A stretch of 64,000 bases of DNA from Homarus americanus. Lineage: Eukaryota; Arthropoda; Malacostraca; Decapoda; Nephropidae. The notes under the pieces are model-generated. The model was given only the letters and a program-made list of their open reading frames with translations. It did not search any database and was not told the DNA's origin. The translations under genes and the position numbers were made by a program. Shown piece by piece: positions 14,180 through 24,245 of the stretch. The stretch lies in the NCBI RefSeq assembly GCF_018991925.1, contig NW_024720711.1, forward strand, positions 6,258,528-6,322,527, read 5' to 3'. How positions within the stretch are numbered: the stretch's first letter is position 1; every line of letters begins with the position of its first letter.

Positions 14180-15350
14180 TCACACACCACCCCAGGGGGA
14201 AGGTGTTGACGATACTCTGGGAGAGTGGGAGGGGGGGAACATTTACGATACCCTGGCGGGGGAGGTGCATTAAGAATACTTACAATAGTATGAGAAGATA
14301 GAAGGGATACGCTGACAACGCTCTTAGGAAGGTGGAGGGATGGGAGACATTTACAATATTTGGGGGGTGAAGAAGGTGTATTTACAATAGTCTTCCAATG
14401 GAAAAAGACATTTACGATAATCTGGGAAAGTACTAAGAGAAACATTTAAATGTACGGTGAATGGGAAAATTCTTTAACAAATTGGCAAGGTGGAAGAGGA
14501 GATATTTACAATACTAGGCACGGGAAGGGGGAATAGATGAGTTTGCCAAGGGGGGTATTGAAAAAGTCTGGGAAAGGTGGGGAGGGAGGGAGAAGTTTAC
14601 AATCTTCTCGGAATATGTTAGAGGCGAGTGCTAACGATATTCCGGGAGGGGGAGGGAGGACATTTAAAAATTTTCAGGGAGAGGAAGAATTTTAACTAGA
14701 TATTTCTGCCAGTGGAAAGGTACATTTAAAACACTCGAGGCAGGCGAAGTGAAGGGGAGAGGGAGAGACTGGTGCATGTAGAATATCCCGAGATACGTAA
14801 AGATATTTTCAATATTCTGGCAGTGGGGCATTGACAGTATCTGACATAGGTAAGAGAACATTGACAAAATAAACTGACAAAGAAGAGGGAACATTAACAG
14901 TACATGAAGCAAAGCATTACCAGCAACCCAAGCAGGATTAAAAAAATTAACAACGAAAGTCGAAAATAAGAACACTAACTACCCCCTCCCTTGAATGAAA
15001 CAATTTACAATACCCTTGCTCTAATTGAAATACATTTACAGAATCCTGGGTCTACATAAAAGACGTCTACAACACCCTGGGTCACAAACAAAACGCATCT
15101 ACAAAACCCCGTGTCGATAGAAACATGTATACAATGATTCGAGCACAAACTGAACACATTTAAAACTCTATCAACAGAAACATTAACAAAACCCGAGTCT
15201 CCATAGAACACATTTACAGTTACATTTTTAAGAGAAAATACATTTACATTAACCCCGGATCTAATTAAGCCACATTTACAATTCCCAGCATCAAAGGAAA
15301 CATTCACAAAAACCAAAGGGGCCCCCTACACTTACAATACCCTCCCGGGA
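14180..15350. repeat. Ancient, highly diverged minisatellite
   Basis: The motif ACATTTACAATAYTCTGGG recurs more than twenty times at irregular 30-50 base spacing, separated by GGAAGGTGGAGGGG-like sequence in the left part and by CTGGGTCTACATAGAA-like sequence in the right part. The copies are strongly diverged but share the ATTTACAATA core throughout. Minus-strand frames (98-103 codons) show the same periodicity as repeated VNV-x-x-D-x-G-x-C-K-C-like blocks, which is a translation artefact. The array appears to shift in unit type near 14900-15000. Confidence 0.7.
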
Positions 15351-15640
15351 GTAAAGTAGACGCACTTAAACGGGAGGGGACAAAGGGGCGTGTTTGCCAG
15401 CATTAAACTAAGTCGAGAACAAAGAGAGAGATAGTGGGAGGGCGAGAGGAAGAAGACCATCCAGGGTAGAAAGGAAAAGGGGAATTCAGGTAGAGAGGAA
15501 GGTTCAATCACTGTTTGACTGGCACGACGGCCAATCCTTATCGCCTTGCCCGCCGAAGAGGCAAGCATAAATCCACGACTATTATGTACGACGAGAGCTG
15601 ATTGGTCCCTTTTGTTGACGTCTCTCCCGCGACTAGGGTA
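15351..15640. other. No recognisable feature
   Basis: Unique sequence between the ancient minisatellite and the TTAGG-like region; a short GAGA patch only. Confidence 0.45.
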
Positions 15641-15905
15641 AACTTGGCTTGTTTACAATTACGTTATTCGTCTAAATTAAAAAGGTTACGGTTAAGATAG
15701 GTCAAGTTCGATTATGTTTATATTTATCTTAGTTTAGGTTAAAGTAGGTTAGGGATAGGTCAGGTTAATATTGAGTTCGAGCTTGGGTAGCTTAAGCTAG
15801 CATAAGCTTAACTTAAGTTCGATTAGCTTGTTGATTAGCTTATGGTTGGAAGTTAAGTCAGTTTAGATTAAATATGGCTAGGTTAGTTAAACTTAAAATT
15901 AAACA
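15640..15905. repeat. Degenerate TTAGG-type pentamer region
   Basis: Many copies of TAGGTTA, AGGTTAGG and GATAGGTCAGGTTA are interspersed with AAGCTTA-like derivatives. It looks like an old pentanucleotide array decayed by point mutation. Confidence 0.5.
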
Positions 15906-16848
15906 TGTTGTGTTCAGATTGAGCGGCAATAGTAGTTGGGACACTGGCGGTCGACTCACGGATTCTACTTAACAGCGTCCTGGCCAGTGTGACAGTGTCA
16001 TCCTTCACCCAGCTGTAAACAACACCAGGATATGACGCCTGCCACCCAAGTGTCGGAGGAGGCCGCCGCCGTACTTAAAAGACACCGCACGACTTTCCTC
16101 TTCTTCCTCCATTAGTTTCCTGTTCTTAAGTTTTATCATAATAATAAAATCCTACAAAATCACAATGATACCCTACTTGCTGTCACATTCTGGTCTTCAA
16201 TGTCTTTATTGTTCCTTGATGCAACCATGTGATTATATCAATAATATGTGATCCGGTTATCGTTACGTAATTTGTCTGTCCTTCATCCACATTCCTTTGT
16301 GTTGTGTTGTTTGTTTACAATTCAGCATCATCTGTGTTGAGGCAACTAAGTAATTGTGCATTGTGAGGAGATCATCATAATATTAAGAGGAATATGATCA
16401 TATTTACAATTAATAAATTTAACACAATTATTACTGTGTGCACTGTTGCTACCCTTAACATTCATGAAGTCTATTTAGTCGAGGACATTTAAGAAGTCTA
16501 CTGTATTATGTCACCCCAAGCCAAGATGTTATCACAGCCGGGGTAAAGAGCGTCACCTCTGACCTCTGGGGTTACAGTAAATGAGGTTGTTGAGACGATT
16601 TCCATCATTATTACAAACACAAGACTTTCATACAACTCTCCTTAAAAGTCACTAAGTCTCAGAACGTCATAATAAGCTACGTAAAATAAATAAATAAAAC
16701 AATAACCTTTCTTAACTTGAAGTAGCACTCAGACCTACGCAAAAATGGGACCCTCGGTTAGTGAAGAAAATCCTCACTGGTTGCAATTAAATCCAACTAC
16801 AACTTAACGTAAGGTACACACAGTTAAAAATATATAAAATTTTGTTAG
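15906..16848. other. No recognisable feature
   Basis: AT-rich unique sequence without coding potential that I can support. Confidence 0.5.
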
Positions 16849-16942
16849 ACAATATGACTCAAGAGACGAAGGATTTTGACCACCCTACCGAAACAAGAGG
16901 AGTCAGTGTTCATTTTGAAATTCATTAGACTCATCCGTAAAG
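16849..16942 (+). mobile_element. MITE-like dispersed repeat, copy 1 (decayed ends)
   Basis: The core from ACAATATGAC through GACGAAGGATTTTGAC, CACCCTACCGA, AGTGTTCATTTTGAAATTCA to CCGTAAAGA aligns in order with 40711-40806, in the same orientation. In this copy the terminal inverted repeats are largely lost; only CGTAAAGA remains on the right. Confidence 0.75.
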
Positions 16943-17481
16943 AAAATTTTTTGAGTCACAGTTATCATACGGTGTGAAAATCAGTTCGGTAAGTTTTGAT
17001 TCGAACCAATTACCCGAGTCTAAAACATGAAAATTATGAATTGTGGGCGGCAGTGAGGGAAAAGTTGAGGTCACGGCCGGTTCAGAGGCAACGATTTAAA
17101 GGCGTGAAGAAAAAGTGGATTCGTGGAGTGTAAGTGGGGCGAGGGAGGTTATTCACAGCGCTCTGCTTATGACACTTCAACATTACTGACAGAAAATCCT
17201 AAGGAGGAAAGTGCAAACGTTGGTGGTACGATACTGAAGGTAAAGTATAAACAGTGCAAATAATATATATACTGTATTTTTTCGATAAGGGTTTAATTCA
17301 GACAATTTTTATAACATTCGCAAATGTTTAAATGAGGTGTCGTCATAGCAGCTGAATGAATGAAACTCGCTCATCCAGGAACTTTACGTGAAAAAAATAA
17401 TGTACAGGAAGAGTCGAAATTGGAGAAGAATTAAAAAAGGAATGTGCATAATTCTTTTTGTCTATGCACCTTACATAGCTG

Positions 17482-17482
<1 letters not shown>
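16943..17482. other. No recognisable feature
   Basis: Unique sequence up to the (AC)n run that forms the left edge of the LINE. Confidence 0.45.

Positions 17483-17515
<33 letters not shown>
17483..17515. repeat. (AC)n microsatellite
   Basis: About 16 AC units. Reverse-transcriptase coding sequence begins immediately to the right, so this run marks the left edge of the surviving LINE. Confidence 0.97.
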
Positions 17516-17516
<1 letters not shown>

Positions 17517-17517
<1 letters not shown>

Positions 17518-19000
17518 GCCCAAGTCAACAGCCCACAATCCTTAAATCAGCTACGACCTATTGCAATCACCCCAATACCCAGCCTAATCTGTGAAAGTTT
17601 TGTGTTTGACTGGGCTTATGCTGATATTGCAGGAGTCGTAGACCCTCAGCAATTTGGGCAACATGAAAACTTCCTCCACCACTCACTGTCTTGTCAGCTT
17701 TCTCGATTACATATACCGCCATCTCGAGAAACGAAAAACGTCTGTAGCTGTCGCCTTCATTGATTTTACTAAAAGCGTTCGACCTAGTCGACCACAATAT
17801 AATCATAAACAAAGCTATTGACCTCGGGCTTCGGAGAAGTCTCATACCATGGCTTACAGACTTCCTCAGTGACCGACGCCAAGCTGTACGCTTCCGAGGG
17901 GCTGTTCCACCTTCAGTCACTCACCTGTGGCGTCCCCCAAGGCACCAAGATGGGACCACTCTGCTTCCTTATGCTCATCAATGATGCCCTAAGAGAAGCC
18001 CCTGCTCGCTGGAAATATGTCGACGACTCCACCATTGGGATCAGCGTCAACAATTCCGCTCCCAACTATACCGCCCTTCAGGATTTATTGAACAGTCTCC
18101 AAAACTGGGCCACCAACAACCATGTCACCATCAACCATACCAAGACAATGGTTATGCACATCAACCTCTCCTCCGACATTGTCCCACCTCCTTCCATTAC
18201 CCTAGGTCCGAACACACTCCAGGTTGTAGATTCCACGAAGCTCCTCGGCGTCACCATAGACAACAAACTAAATTGGAAACCACACGTCAGTGAAGTTGTC
18301 AAATCCTCCAGTTTCCGTCTCCACCTCCTCCGCCGACTCAAGTCCCTCGGAGTTCCTGCACCCGAGCTCCTCAGTGTTTACACAACATTCATACTTCCCA
18401 AGCTCACCTATGCCTCCCCCACCTGGTCTTCCTCCCTAAATGCCACACAACGTAAACACCTAGAAAAAGTGCAAAAGAGGGCATGCAAGATTATTCTCTC
18501 CCCTTCCTACTCCACATATCAAGAAGCGCTCAACACACTGACCCTTTCGACTCTCACTGACCATCACCACGACCTCATCTGCAAATTTGGTAAGAAGCTT
18601 CTACACCATCCCCGACACCGGCCCCTACTACCACCTGAGATCCCCTGTCCGAGAATTGCTGTTCGACACCACAACCGCATCCAGCCCATACGTGCACGAA
18701 CTGATCGCTATAAGAACAGCCCAGTCCCAACCATTGTAAAAATTATCAATAACATGTAATAAATCAGTGTATTCACTCCCAGTAAACACTGCTCCCTACA
18801 CTGTCACTATGTTGAAATGAACTGTATTTTGAGCTGATCCCCATCTAAGTTACTATATGTCTTATTTGTGTCACTTATGTCACTTGTATATTATTTGTAA
18901 TTCGTAACCCATTCCCCAAATATGTAACTGTATATTTTCAGCCTTCTGGCTGCCAAGCTCTTTCAATAAACCGTTAATTATTATTATTATTATTGTTATT
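17517..19000 (+). mobile_element. LINE (non-LTR retrotransposon), 5'-truncated
   Basis: The element starts abruptly after an (AC)n run inside reverse-transcriptase domain 0, so the endonuclease part is missing. It ends with a stop codon at 18757-18759, a 3' untranslated region, a hairpin CAGCC-TTCT-GGCTG (18939-18952), AATAAA (18965-18970) and an (ATT)n tail, which together define a real LINE 3' end. A truncated relative with the same tail lies at 4949-5207. The QFG..K..STTH, FIDFTKAFD and KLLGVTID motifs place it among Jockey/CR1-like non-LTR elements. The exact clade cannot be decided by eye. Confidence 0.93.
17521..18759 (+). pseudogene. LINE reverse transcriptase, three frame breaks
   Basis: This encodes the RNA-dependent DNA polymerase that copies the element RNA at a nicked target. 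Four consecutive frames together read as one RT. The first (from 17521) has LRPIAITPIPSLICE and DPQQFG. The second has NMKTSSTTHCLVSFLD and FIDFTK (motif A aspartate). The third has AFDLVDHN and a fingers/palm stretch. The fourth (17818-18759, 313 codons) has GVPQGT at residues 38-43, the catalytic YVDD at 67-70, KLLGVTIDNKLNW, and a C-terminal thumb-like region ending in the stop. Each junction needs removal of one base, near 17660, 17769 and 17930. No other stop interrupts the reading, so the copy is either young or the shifts are sequence errors. No start codon is visible. Minus-strand frames here are shadows. Confidence 0.93.
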
Positions 19001-19060
19001 CATTATAAAACCTCAATGGTTAGATGTGAATTAAGTGGTCTTTATTGAGGTTTTATAATG
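19001..19060. repeat. Perfect 17-bp inverted repeat (hairpin)
   Basis: CATTATAAAACCTCAAT (19001-19017) and its exact complement ATTGAGGTTTTATAATG (19044-19060) flank a 26-base loop. It lies between the LINE tail and a (TG)n run. It could be a small foldback element. Confidence 0.9.
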
Positions 19061-19062
19061 AA

Positions 19063-19090
<28 letters not shown>
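19061..19090. repeat. (TG)n microsatellite
   Basis: About 14 TG units between the hairpin and the MITE. Confidence 0.95.
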
Positions 19091-19092
<2 letters not shown>

Positions 19093-19094
<2 letters not shown>

Positions 19095-19349
19095 CTTTTT
19101 TTGCGAAATCGGTTATTTTGCAAAATAACTTACAAACAGACAACCTAAACTAACCTATCCTTATGGTTAGGTTAAGTGAGAGGTTAGGTTAGGTTAGGTT
19201 AGGTTAGGTTAGGATGGTTCGTGTAGATTGTTACACAGTTAAGTGGTCCTGCTCCTTTCTTTAAACTTTAGTTAGCCTGTTTGTAAGTTATTTTGCAAAA
19301 TTACTAATATGCATGCCGGTAATTTTGCAAAATAACCGATTTCGCAAAA

Positions 19350-19352
<3 letters not shown>
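19093..19352. mobile_element. Foldback MITE with palindromic arms
   Basis: The left end (ACC, T-run, GCGAAATCGGTTATTTTG) and the reverse complement of the right end (ACCTTTTGCGAAATCGG) match, making long terminal inverted repeats of about 45-75 bases. Each arm holds the 16-base palindrome TTATTTTGCAAAATAA and the flank CTTACAAACAG. The right arm carries about 30 extra bases because the palindromic segment is present twice, separated by ATATGCATGCCGG. The 260-bp element has no coding capacity, contains a TTAGG tract and sits between (TG)n and (AT)n arrays. Target-site duplications cannot be read because of the flanking simple repeats. Confidence 0.75.
19181..19213. repeat. Interstitial (TTAGG)n tract
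   Basis: Six and a half tandem units of the pentamer AGGTT, which is the arthropod telomere repeat TTAGG in another phase, lie inside the MITE. Similar shorter tracts occur at 30526-30543 (CCTAA) and 53936-53980. Confidence 0.9.
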
Positions 19353-19353
<1 letters not shown>

Positions 19354-19442
<89 letters not shown>

Positions 19443-19493
19443 TGATAAATCACACGGGAAAAGGAAACAACAGGAGCACCTGAGCTATATACA

Positions 19494-19570
<77 letters not shown>
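19354..19570. repeat. Two (AT)n arrays around a 53-base spacer
   Basis: AT runs at about 19354-19440 and 19494-19570 flank a unique spacer (19441-19493). Long minus-strand 'YIYI' frames here are artefacts. Confidence 0.97.
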
Positions 19571-19575
<5 letters not shown>

Positions 19576-20096
19576 TTTGTTGTACTGTATATAAATGCAC
19601 ACAACTAATGGTTACACTTAGCAGACACACATATAAAGAGACTCACAACAAGTGGGGGAGGCTGGTGCTCGTGCCGGGCCACAACACACTCCACCAGCAT
19701 GAGTGGTCCTACACGCAGCAAGTGGCGGCCCATCTTATACACATGGAAGCCCGTGTAGAGTGGATTTCAAATATCCAAGTCATTCATGGAAAGTGGCGCG
19801 GAGTGAGGCCCGCTCCTGGCTACTCACAAATCTCCTACTTACATACACTTAACAACCTCTTATCCGCAGCTCCATTCTCAGTTACTAATGCATCCCGGCA
19901 ATCATCCTCTGAGGGTTTTTTGCTGATTCTAGCAATAAATTACAAAAAAAAATCATGAGCTTGAAAGGGACGAACTGCTGCCGTACACTGGAATACTGTT
20001 CATACTTTAGCTTAGATTTTCATAGTGAGGCTTCGTAAATGGTAAGCACATGGTAATGGAAAATAACCAGTGCACCGTACAATATACAAATTAATA
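19571..20096. other. No recognisable feature
   Basis: A 116-codon plus-strand frame (19608-19958) has no recognisable domain, no start context of note and no repeat structure. I do not call it a gene. Confidence 0.45.
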
Positions 20097-20109
20097 AGTG
20101 TGTGTGTGT

Positions 20110-20144
<35 letters not shown>

Positions 20145-20286
20145 TGTGCGCGCGCTCGTCCGTTCGCGGCCGCACGCGTGTACAGGTATACCAAGAAAAG
20201 TGGAGCAAGCCTGAAATATTTTCTTGACAGCTTTGAAGTCAACGATAACAACGCGTATACACTCGAAATATCCCGAAAAAGGCGTG

Positions 20287-20317
<31 letters not shown>
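20097..20317. repeat. Two (TG)n arrays flanking a CpG-dense stretch
   Basis: (TG)n runs at about 20097-20150 and 20287-20317. The first run passes directly into GTGCGCGCGCTCG and then a NotI-type GCGGCCGC followed by ACGCGTG (about 20150-20180), an unusually CpG-rich, Z-DNA-prone stretch for this AT-rich window. Confidence 0.9.
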
Positions 20318-20318
<1 letters not shown>

Positions 20319-21555
20319 AATCAGTGCCCACTCACACTGGCAAACAGTGCTATCAGGAGGCGTGTAACCTCAACACACACACACACCCCTAAAATGCTGT
20401 GGGCCCAGTTAAGTTGCCAAACTGCCTCGCTGCTCTCTCACCTCCGTCACATTCCCTCACGGATAGGCAAACTCACCTGCTCTAAACCGCCCCAAAAGAA
20501 TTCGCTCCAACTTTTTCGGAGATACGCGTACATAAGTGAAGTCTCAGTTCACACAGTGTCACTCTTTTACCAAAAATTCTAGTTGAAATAAAAAATTTCG
20601 GAGGTGCCATTGAGAACATTCCAGTACAGTACCACATAAACCTTCAGTACTTAAATAAATCGATTTTTCACCTCACTGTCAACACCACTGATGTTCTGTA
20701 TGGACAAGGAAGAGGTTCCAGTACATCACTAGTTATGTACTCGTATATCAGTTGTCATTTCCGTGTTCTTACAACACAATTATAGGCCTAATCTCGATAC
20801 TACAGGAGCTTGGTTTGTTACCAGCATCAGAAACACACATATCACGTTATTTCCCTCGTAAGGTCAGTAAACCTTTTTCAGGGGAAGAAGCTTGACGACT
20901 TAAGAAGCTGATTTTGTGTGTACGTGCCTGTACTGTGCTGTATACAGTACCTCTTCAATGATGAACGCAGTCACTCTGACAGCGAAGTCAAGTCACCCGC
21001 GCTTTCTTTTCACGCGGGAAATAGTTGTCACATCAGGAAAGGGGGAAATTGGGTTGACTGTCAAATAAAATATCAAACTTGTCTAACCTCAGTACCATAC
21101 TGTATTCAATAACATTATCAAATAATTAATTAACCTAAGAGAACACAACTCAAGTCACTCACCTCACTATCAATCAAAGGCCTGCCTGTGTGGGGGTCCC
21201 TGTGGTATTGACGGTACGCTGCCAGTCAATGTTCTCCAGGCCCAACCCAACCTAACATAACCATTAGGTTTGGGCTCCATTTGAATTATTGCCCAATATG
21301 AGTGGGAACCCTTTGGTAAAAGAACCACTAGGAGTAGAGCCTATTAGGATTACCAACCCATTAGGCCCAGGCCACTCAACATACGGTAAGGTTAGGGTAT
21401 GTTTGGTCCTACTGGGACGAGGGTCATTAATTCCTTCCATCATAATTGTGTCAAAAAGACTTCTCCCACTTCTGCTACGTTACCATCCCTTTATGATCAA
21501 TAGTGTTAAACTGTAAACCTATCCCCATTACCTGTGGTCTCACGAATATTTCTCT
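20318..21555. other. Mostly unique sequence
   Basis: No gene recognised. Minus-strand donor-like GCAG/GTGAGT (20472-20482) and GAG/GTGAGT (about 21157-21166) occur without any recognisable exon. Confidence 0.45.
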
Positions 21556-22135
21556 CCCCTACTACCTGTGGTGGGGTAAACAATGCCCCTACTACCTGTG
21601 GTGGGGGTAACAGTGCCCCTACTACCTGTGGTGGGGTAACAGTGCCCCTACTACCTGTGGTGGAGCAACAGTGCCCCTACTACCTGTGGTGGAGCAAGTG
21701 CCCCTACTACCTGTGGTGGAGCAACAGTGCCCCAACTACCTGTGGTGGAGCAAGTGCCCCTACTACCTGTGGTGGGGCAACAGTGCCCCTACTACCTGTG
21801 GTGGAGCAACAGTGCCCCTACTACCTGTGGTGGGGCAACAGTGCCCCTACTACCTGTGGTGGGGCAAGTGCCCCTACTACCTGTGGTGGGGCAACAGTGC
21901 CCCTACTACCTGTGGTGGGGCAACAGTGCCCCCACTACCTGTGGTGGGGGCAACAGTGCCCCTACTACCTGTGGTGGGGCAACAGTGCCCCTATTACCTG
22001 TGGTGGGGTAAACAGTTCCCCTATTACCTGTGGTGGGGTAACAAGTATTCCGATTACCTGTGGTGAAATGACATATATCCCTACTACCTGTGATAAGATG
22101 ACAAGTACCCCTACTACCTGTGGTGGTGAGACAAT
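21556..22135. repeat. 27/29-bp minisatellite
   Basis: About 20 head-to-tail units begin CCCCTACTACCTGTGGTGG and then read either GGCAACAGTG or GGCAAGTG, giving 29- and 27-base forms. The first units and the last five are diverged (for example TGATAAGATGAC), while the centre is nearly identical. Because 29 is not a multiple of three, the array is open in several frames (up to 225 codons). Those frames are not genes. Confidence 0.97.
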
Positions 22136-22929
22136 GTACCGGGGAGAGCGAAGATGTCACCATGGGCGGGAAGCCAAACGCGTCTTTGTTGGATGGTGCC
22201 AACCGCGTTAGCTAGGGCACTGTTGCCTTGTGTTACCGCCCGCTCAACACAATACTTCTGCCCGTAAGTTAAGCTGTTTACCTTTGACACATCAGCACAT
22301 GCAAATGTTCAGGTGCAAAGTATAAAATGCAGTATAGATTTGTTTTCTCTAAAATATCAACAGAACGTAAATTATAAAGTATGGAAGCGGTAAAAAAAAA
22401 TAATATTATATATATATATTTGTAAAATAGAGGTGCAAAGCTTAAAGTTTATTCGGGAATACATGTGCAGATTTTGCTACTGTAAACAGGCACATTACTA
22501 CCCACGTGTGACAGTATCGTAAAGGTTGGTGCCGTGACCTAGATACGAATAGACATGAACAATCAAAGACAATAGTCGTGTCACGGTTTTGTCCGAAGAT
22601 TAAATATAACTCGTGAAACATTTTAAGAGCTCCCTACCACAAGGCAGAGCGCACCAAAAGTTTAGCCCTTCGGCATATGTTTTCATCAAATTTCACGACA
22701 CCACTTTTGTCTTTCATTGTACCTCTTTATCCGACATCAGCCAGTCCTCACTCACTCACGAGTCTTATTACACAAAGTTTTGAGACCCTGTGTTGTTATA
22801 TTAGGCTAACTAGACTAACACATTAATAGCAAAACGACGACCATGGAATACGTATAAATTACCGACAATGTGCATAGATAAATCAAGAGAACAAATTTGT
22901 TTCAACATTTATAATCATATTTATGCTAC
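22136..22929. other. No recognisable feature
   Basis: Unique AT-rich sequence. Confidence 0.5.
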
Positions 22930-23165
22930 GAATAAATTTAATTAGGCCCGATTACTTGAAGCAGATCAGATTAGGTAAAGTCTGAATTTATTAGGATTAA
23001 TCCGGTTACGTTTAAGGATAAATTGGGATACGTTGGATTAGGTTAGGTGTTATAAGGTACAATTAATTAAGATAAGCCTGGTTAAGTTGGTTAAATAAGG
23101 TTAGGTTACATATAGGTCTGATTAAGTATTCGATTAGGTTAGGTTTAGTTAGATTAAGCTTACGT
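22930..23165. repeat. Degenerate TTAGG-type pentamer region
   Basis: Repeated GATTAGGTTAGG, AAGGTTAGGTTA and TTAGGATTAATCC-like words indicate a decayed pentanucleotide array similar to 15640-15905. Confidence 0.5.
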
Positions 23166-23684
23166 TTGGTAGTGTTAAGTAAAGCACCACCCCTTTCCAA
23201 CAAACACCGTGCCGTCTCACTCACCTGATTGTGTTCATAAACCGGGGAAAACACCGCGCCATGCCATTCGCTCCAAAAACTACCGGCTCAATAGTTCACC
23301 AATACAAACATTTATCGTATAAATCTGATACGCTGAAAACCACTACAAAAATGTAACAAATCTTAACCCCATGAATACAACATGATCATACTCATTGGGA
23401 TAAGTCATAGTATTAAAATGCTTAAGATACGGTATTCTTGGGGTTAAGTCATTTCCCCCCCAAAGTGTTAAGCAGCCGTAGTGAAGGGGTAGAGAATCTT
23501 ATTCACTGGGCTAATCCACCGTACTCAAGGGGTCGGCATCATGTTCATGGAGTTCAACTTGACCTAAGCTATATTAAATACGTGCAAAAGAAAAAGAAAA
23601 AAATGCGAATACTAATAATGACACCCGTACAAGCATGAGTGAATAAGCAATGCAGGAGTCATTGGCTGCATTCTGCTTCTGACG

Positions 23685-23688
<4 letters not shown>
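23166..23688. other. No recognisable feature
   Basis: A minus-strand donor-like CAG/GTGAGTGAG lies at about 23217-23229, following a short frame beginning ATGGCGCGG. There is nothing further to support an exon. Confidence 0.4.

Positions 23689-23734
<46 letters not shown>
23689..23734. repeat. (AG)n microsatellite
   Basis: About 23 AG units. Confidence 0.97.
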
Positions 23735-23736
<2 letters not shown>

Positions 23737-23784
23737 GCCACTTTTACCCCATCTTGGCTCAAACTGGTAGACATACCTGTTTCC

Positions 23785-24245
23785 CGGTCCTCACCACCAT
23801 CACGCTGCCTCTTACCACCACTATCACGCAGCCTCTTACCACCACTATCACGCAGCCTCTTACCACCACTATCACGTTGCCTCTTACCACCACTATCACG
23901 CTGCCTATTACCACCACCATCACGATGCTTCTTACCACAACTACCACTACGCTGCCTCTTACCACCACCATCACGCTGCCTCTTACCACCACTATCACGT
24001 TGCCTCTTACCACCACTATCACGCTGCCTATTACCACCACCATCACGATGCTTCTTACCACAACTACCACTACGCTGCCTCTTACCACCACCATCACGCT
24101 GCAAAAAAAATCACCACCATCACGCTGCCTCTTACCACCACCATCACGACGCTTCTTACCACAACTACCACTACACTGCCTCCTATAATCACCACCATAA
24201 TCACGCTGCCTTGTACCACAACCACCACTACGCTGCCTCTTTCCA
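23785..24245. repeat. 24-bp minisatellite with 123-bp higher-order unit
   Basis: The basic unit is CACCACCATCACGCTGCCTC plus TTAC (24 bases), with a 27-base variant CACAACTACCACTACG... A block of four 24-base units plus the 27-base unit is repeated with a 123-base period (for example ATCACGTTGC at 23871 and 23994). An A-run interrupts the array near 24104. All unit lengths are multiples of three, so frames of 144-176 codons stay open on both strands with constant repeat peptides. Nothing else suggests a gene. Confidence 0.95.

Noticed and set aside
19181..19213. A chromosome end (telomere)
   Set aside because: The TTAGG tract is only 33 bases and is embedded in a transposon-like element with other sequence on both sides.
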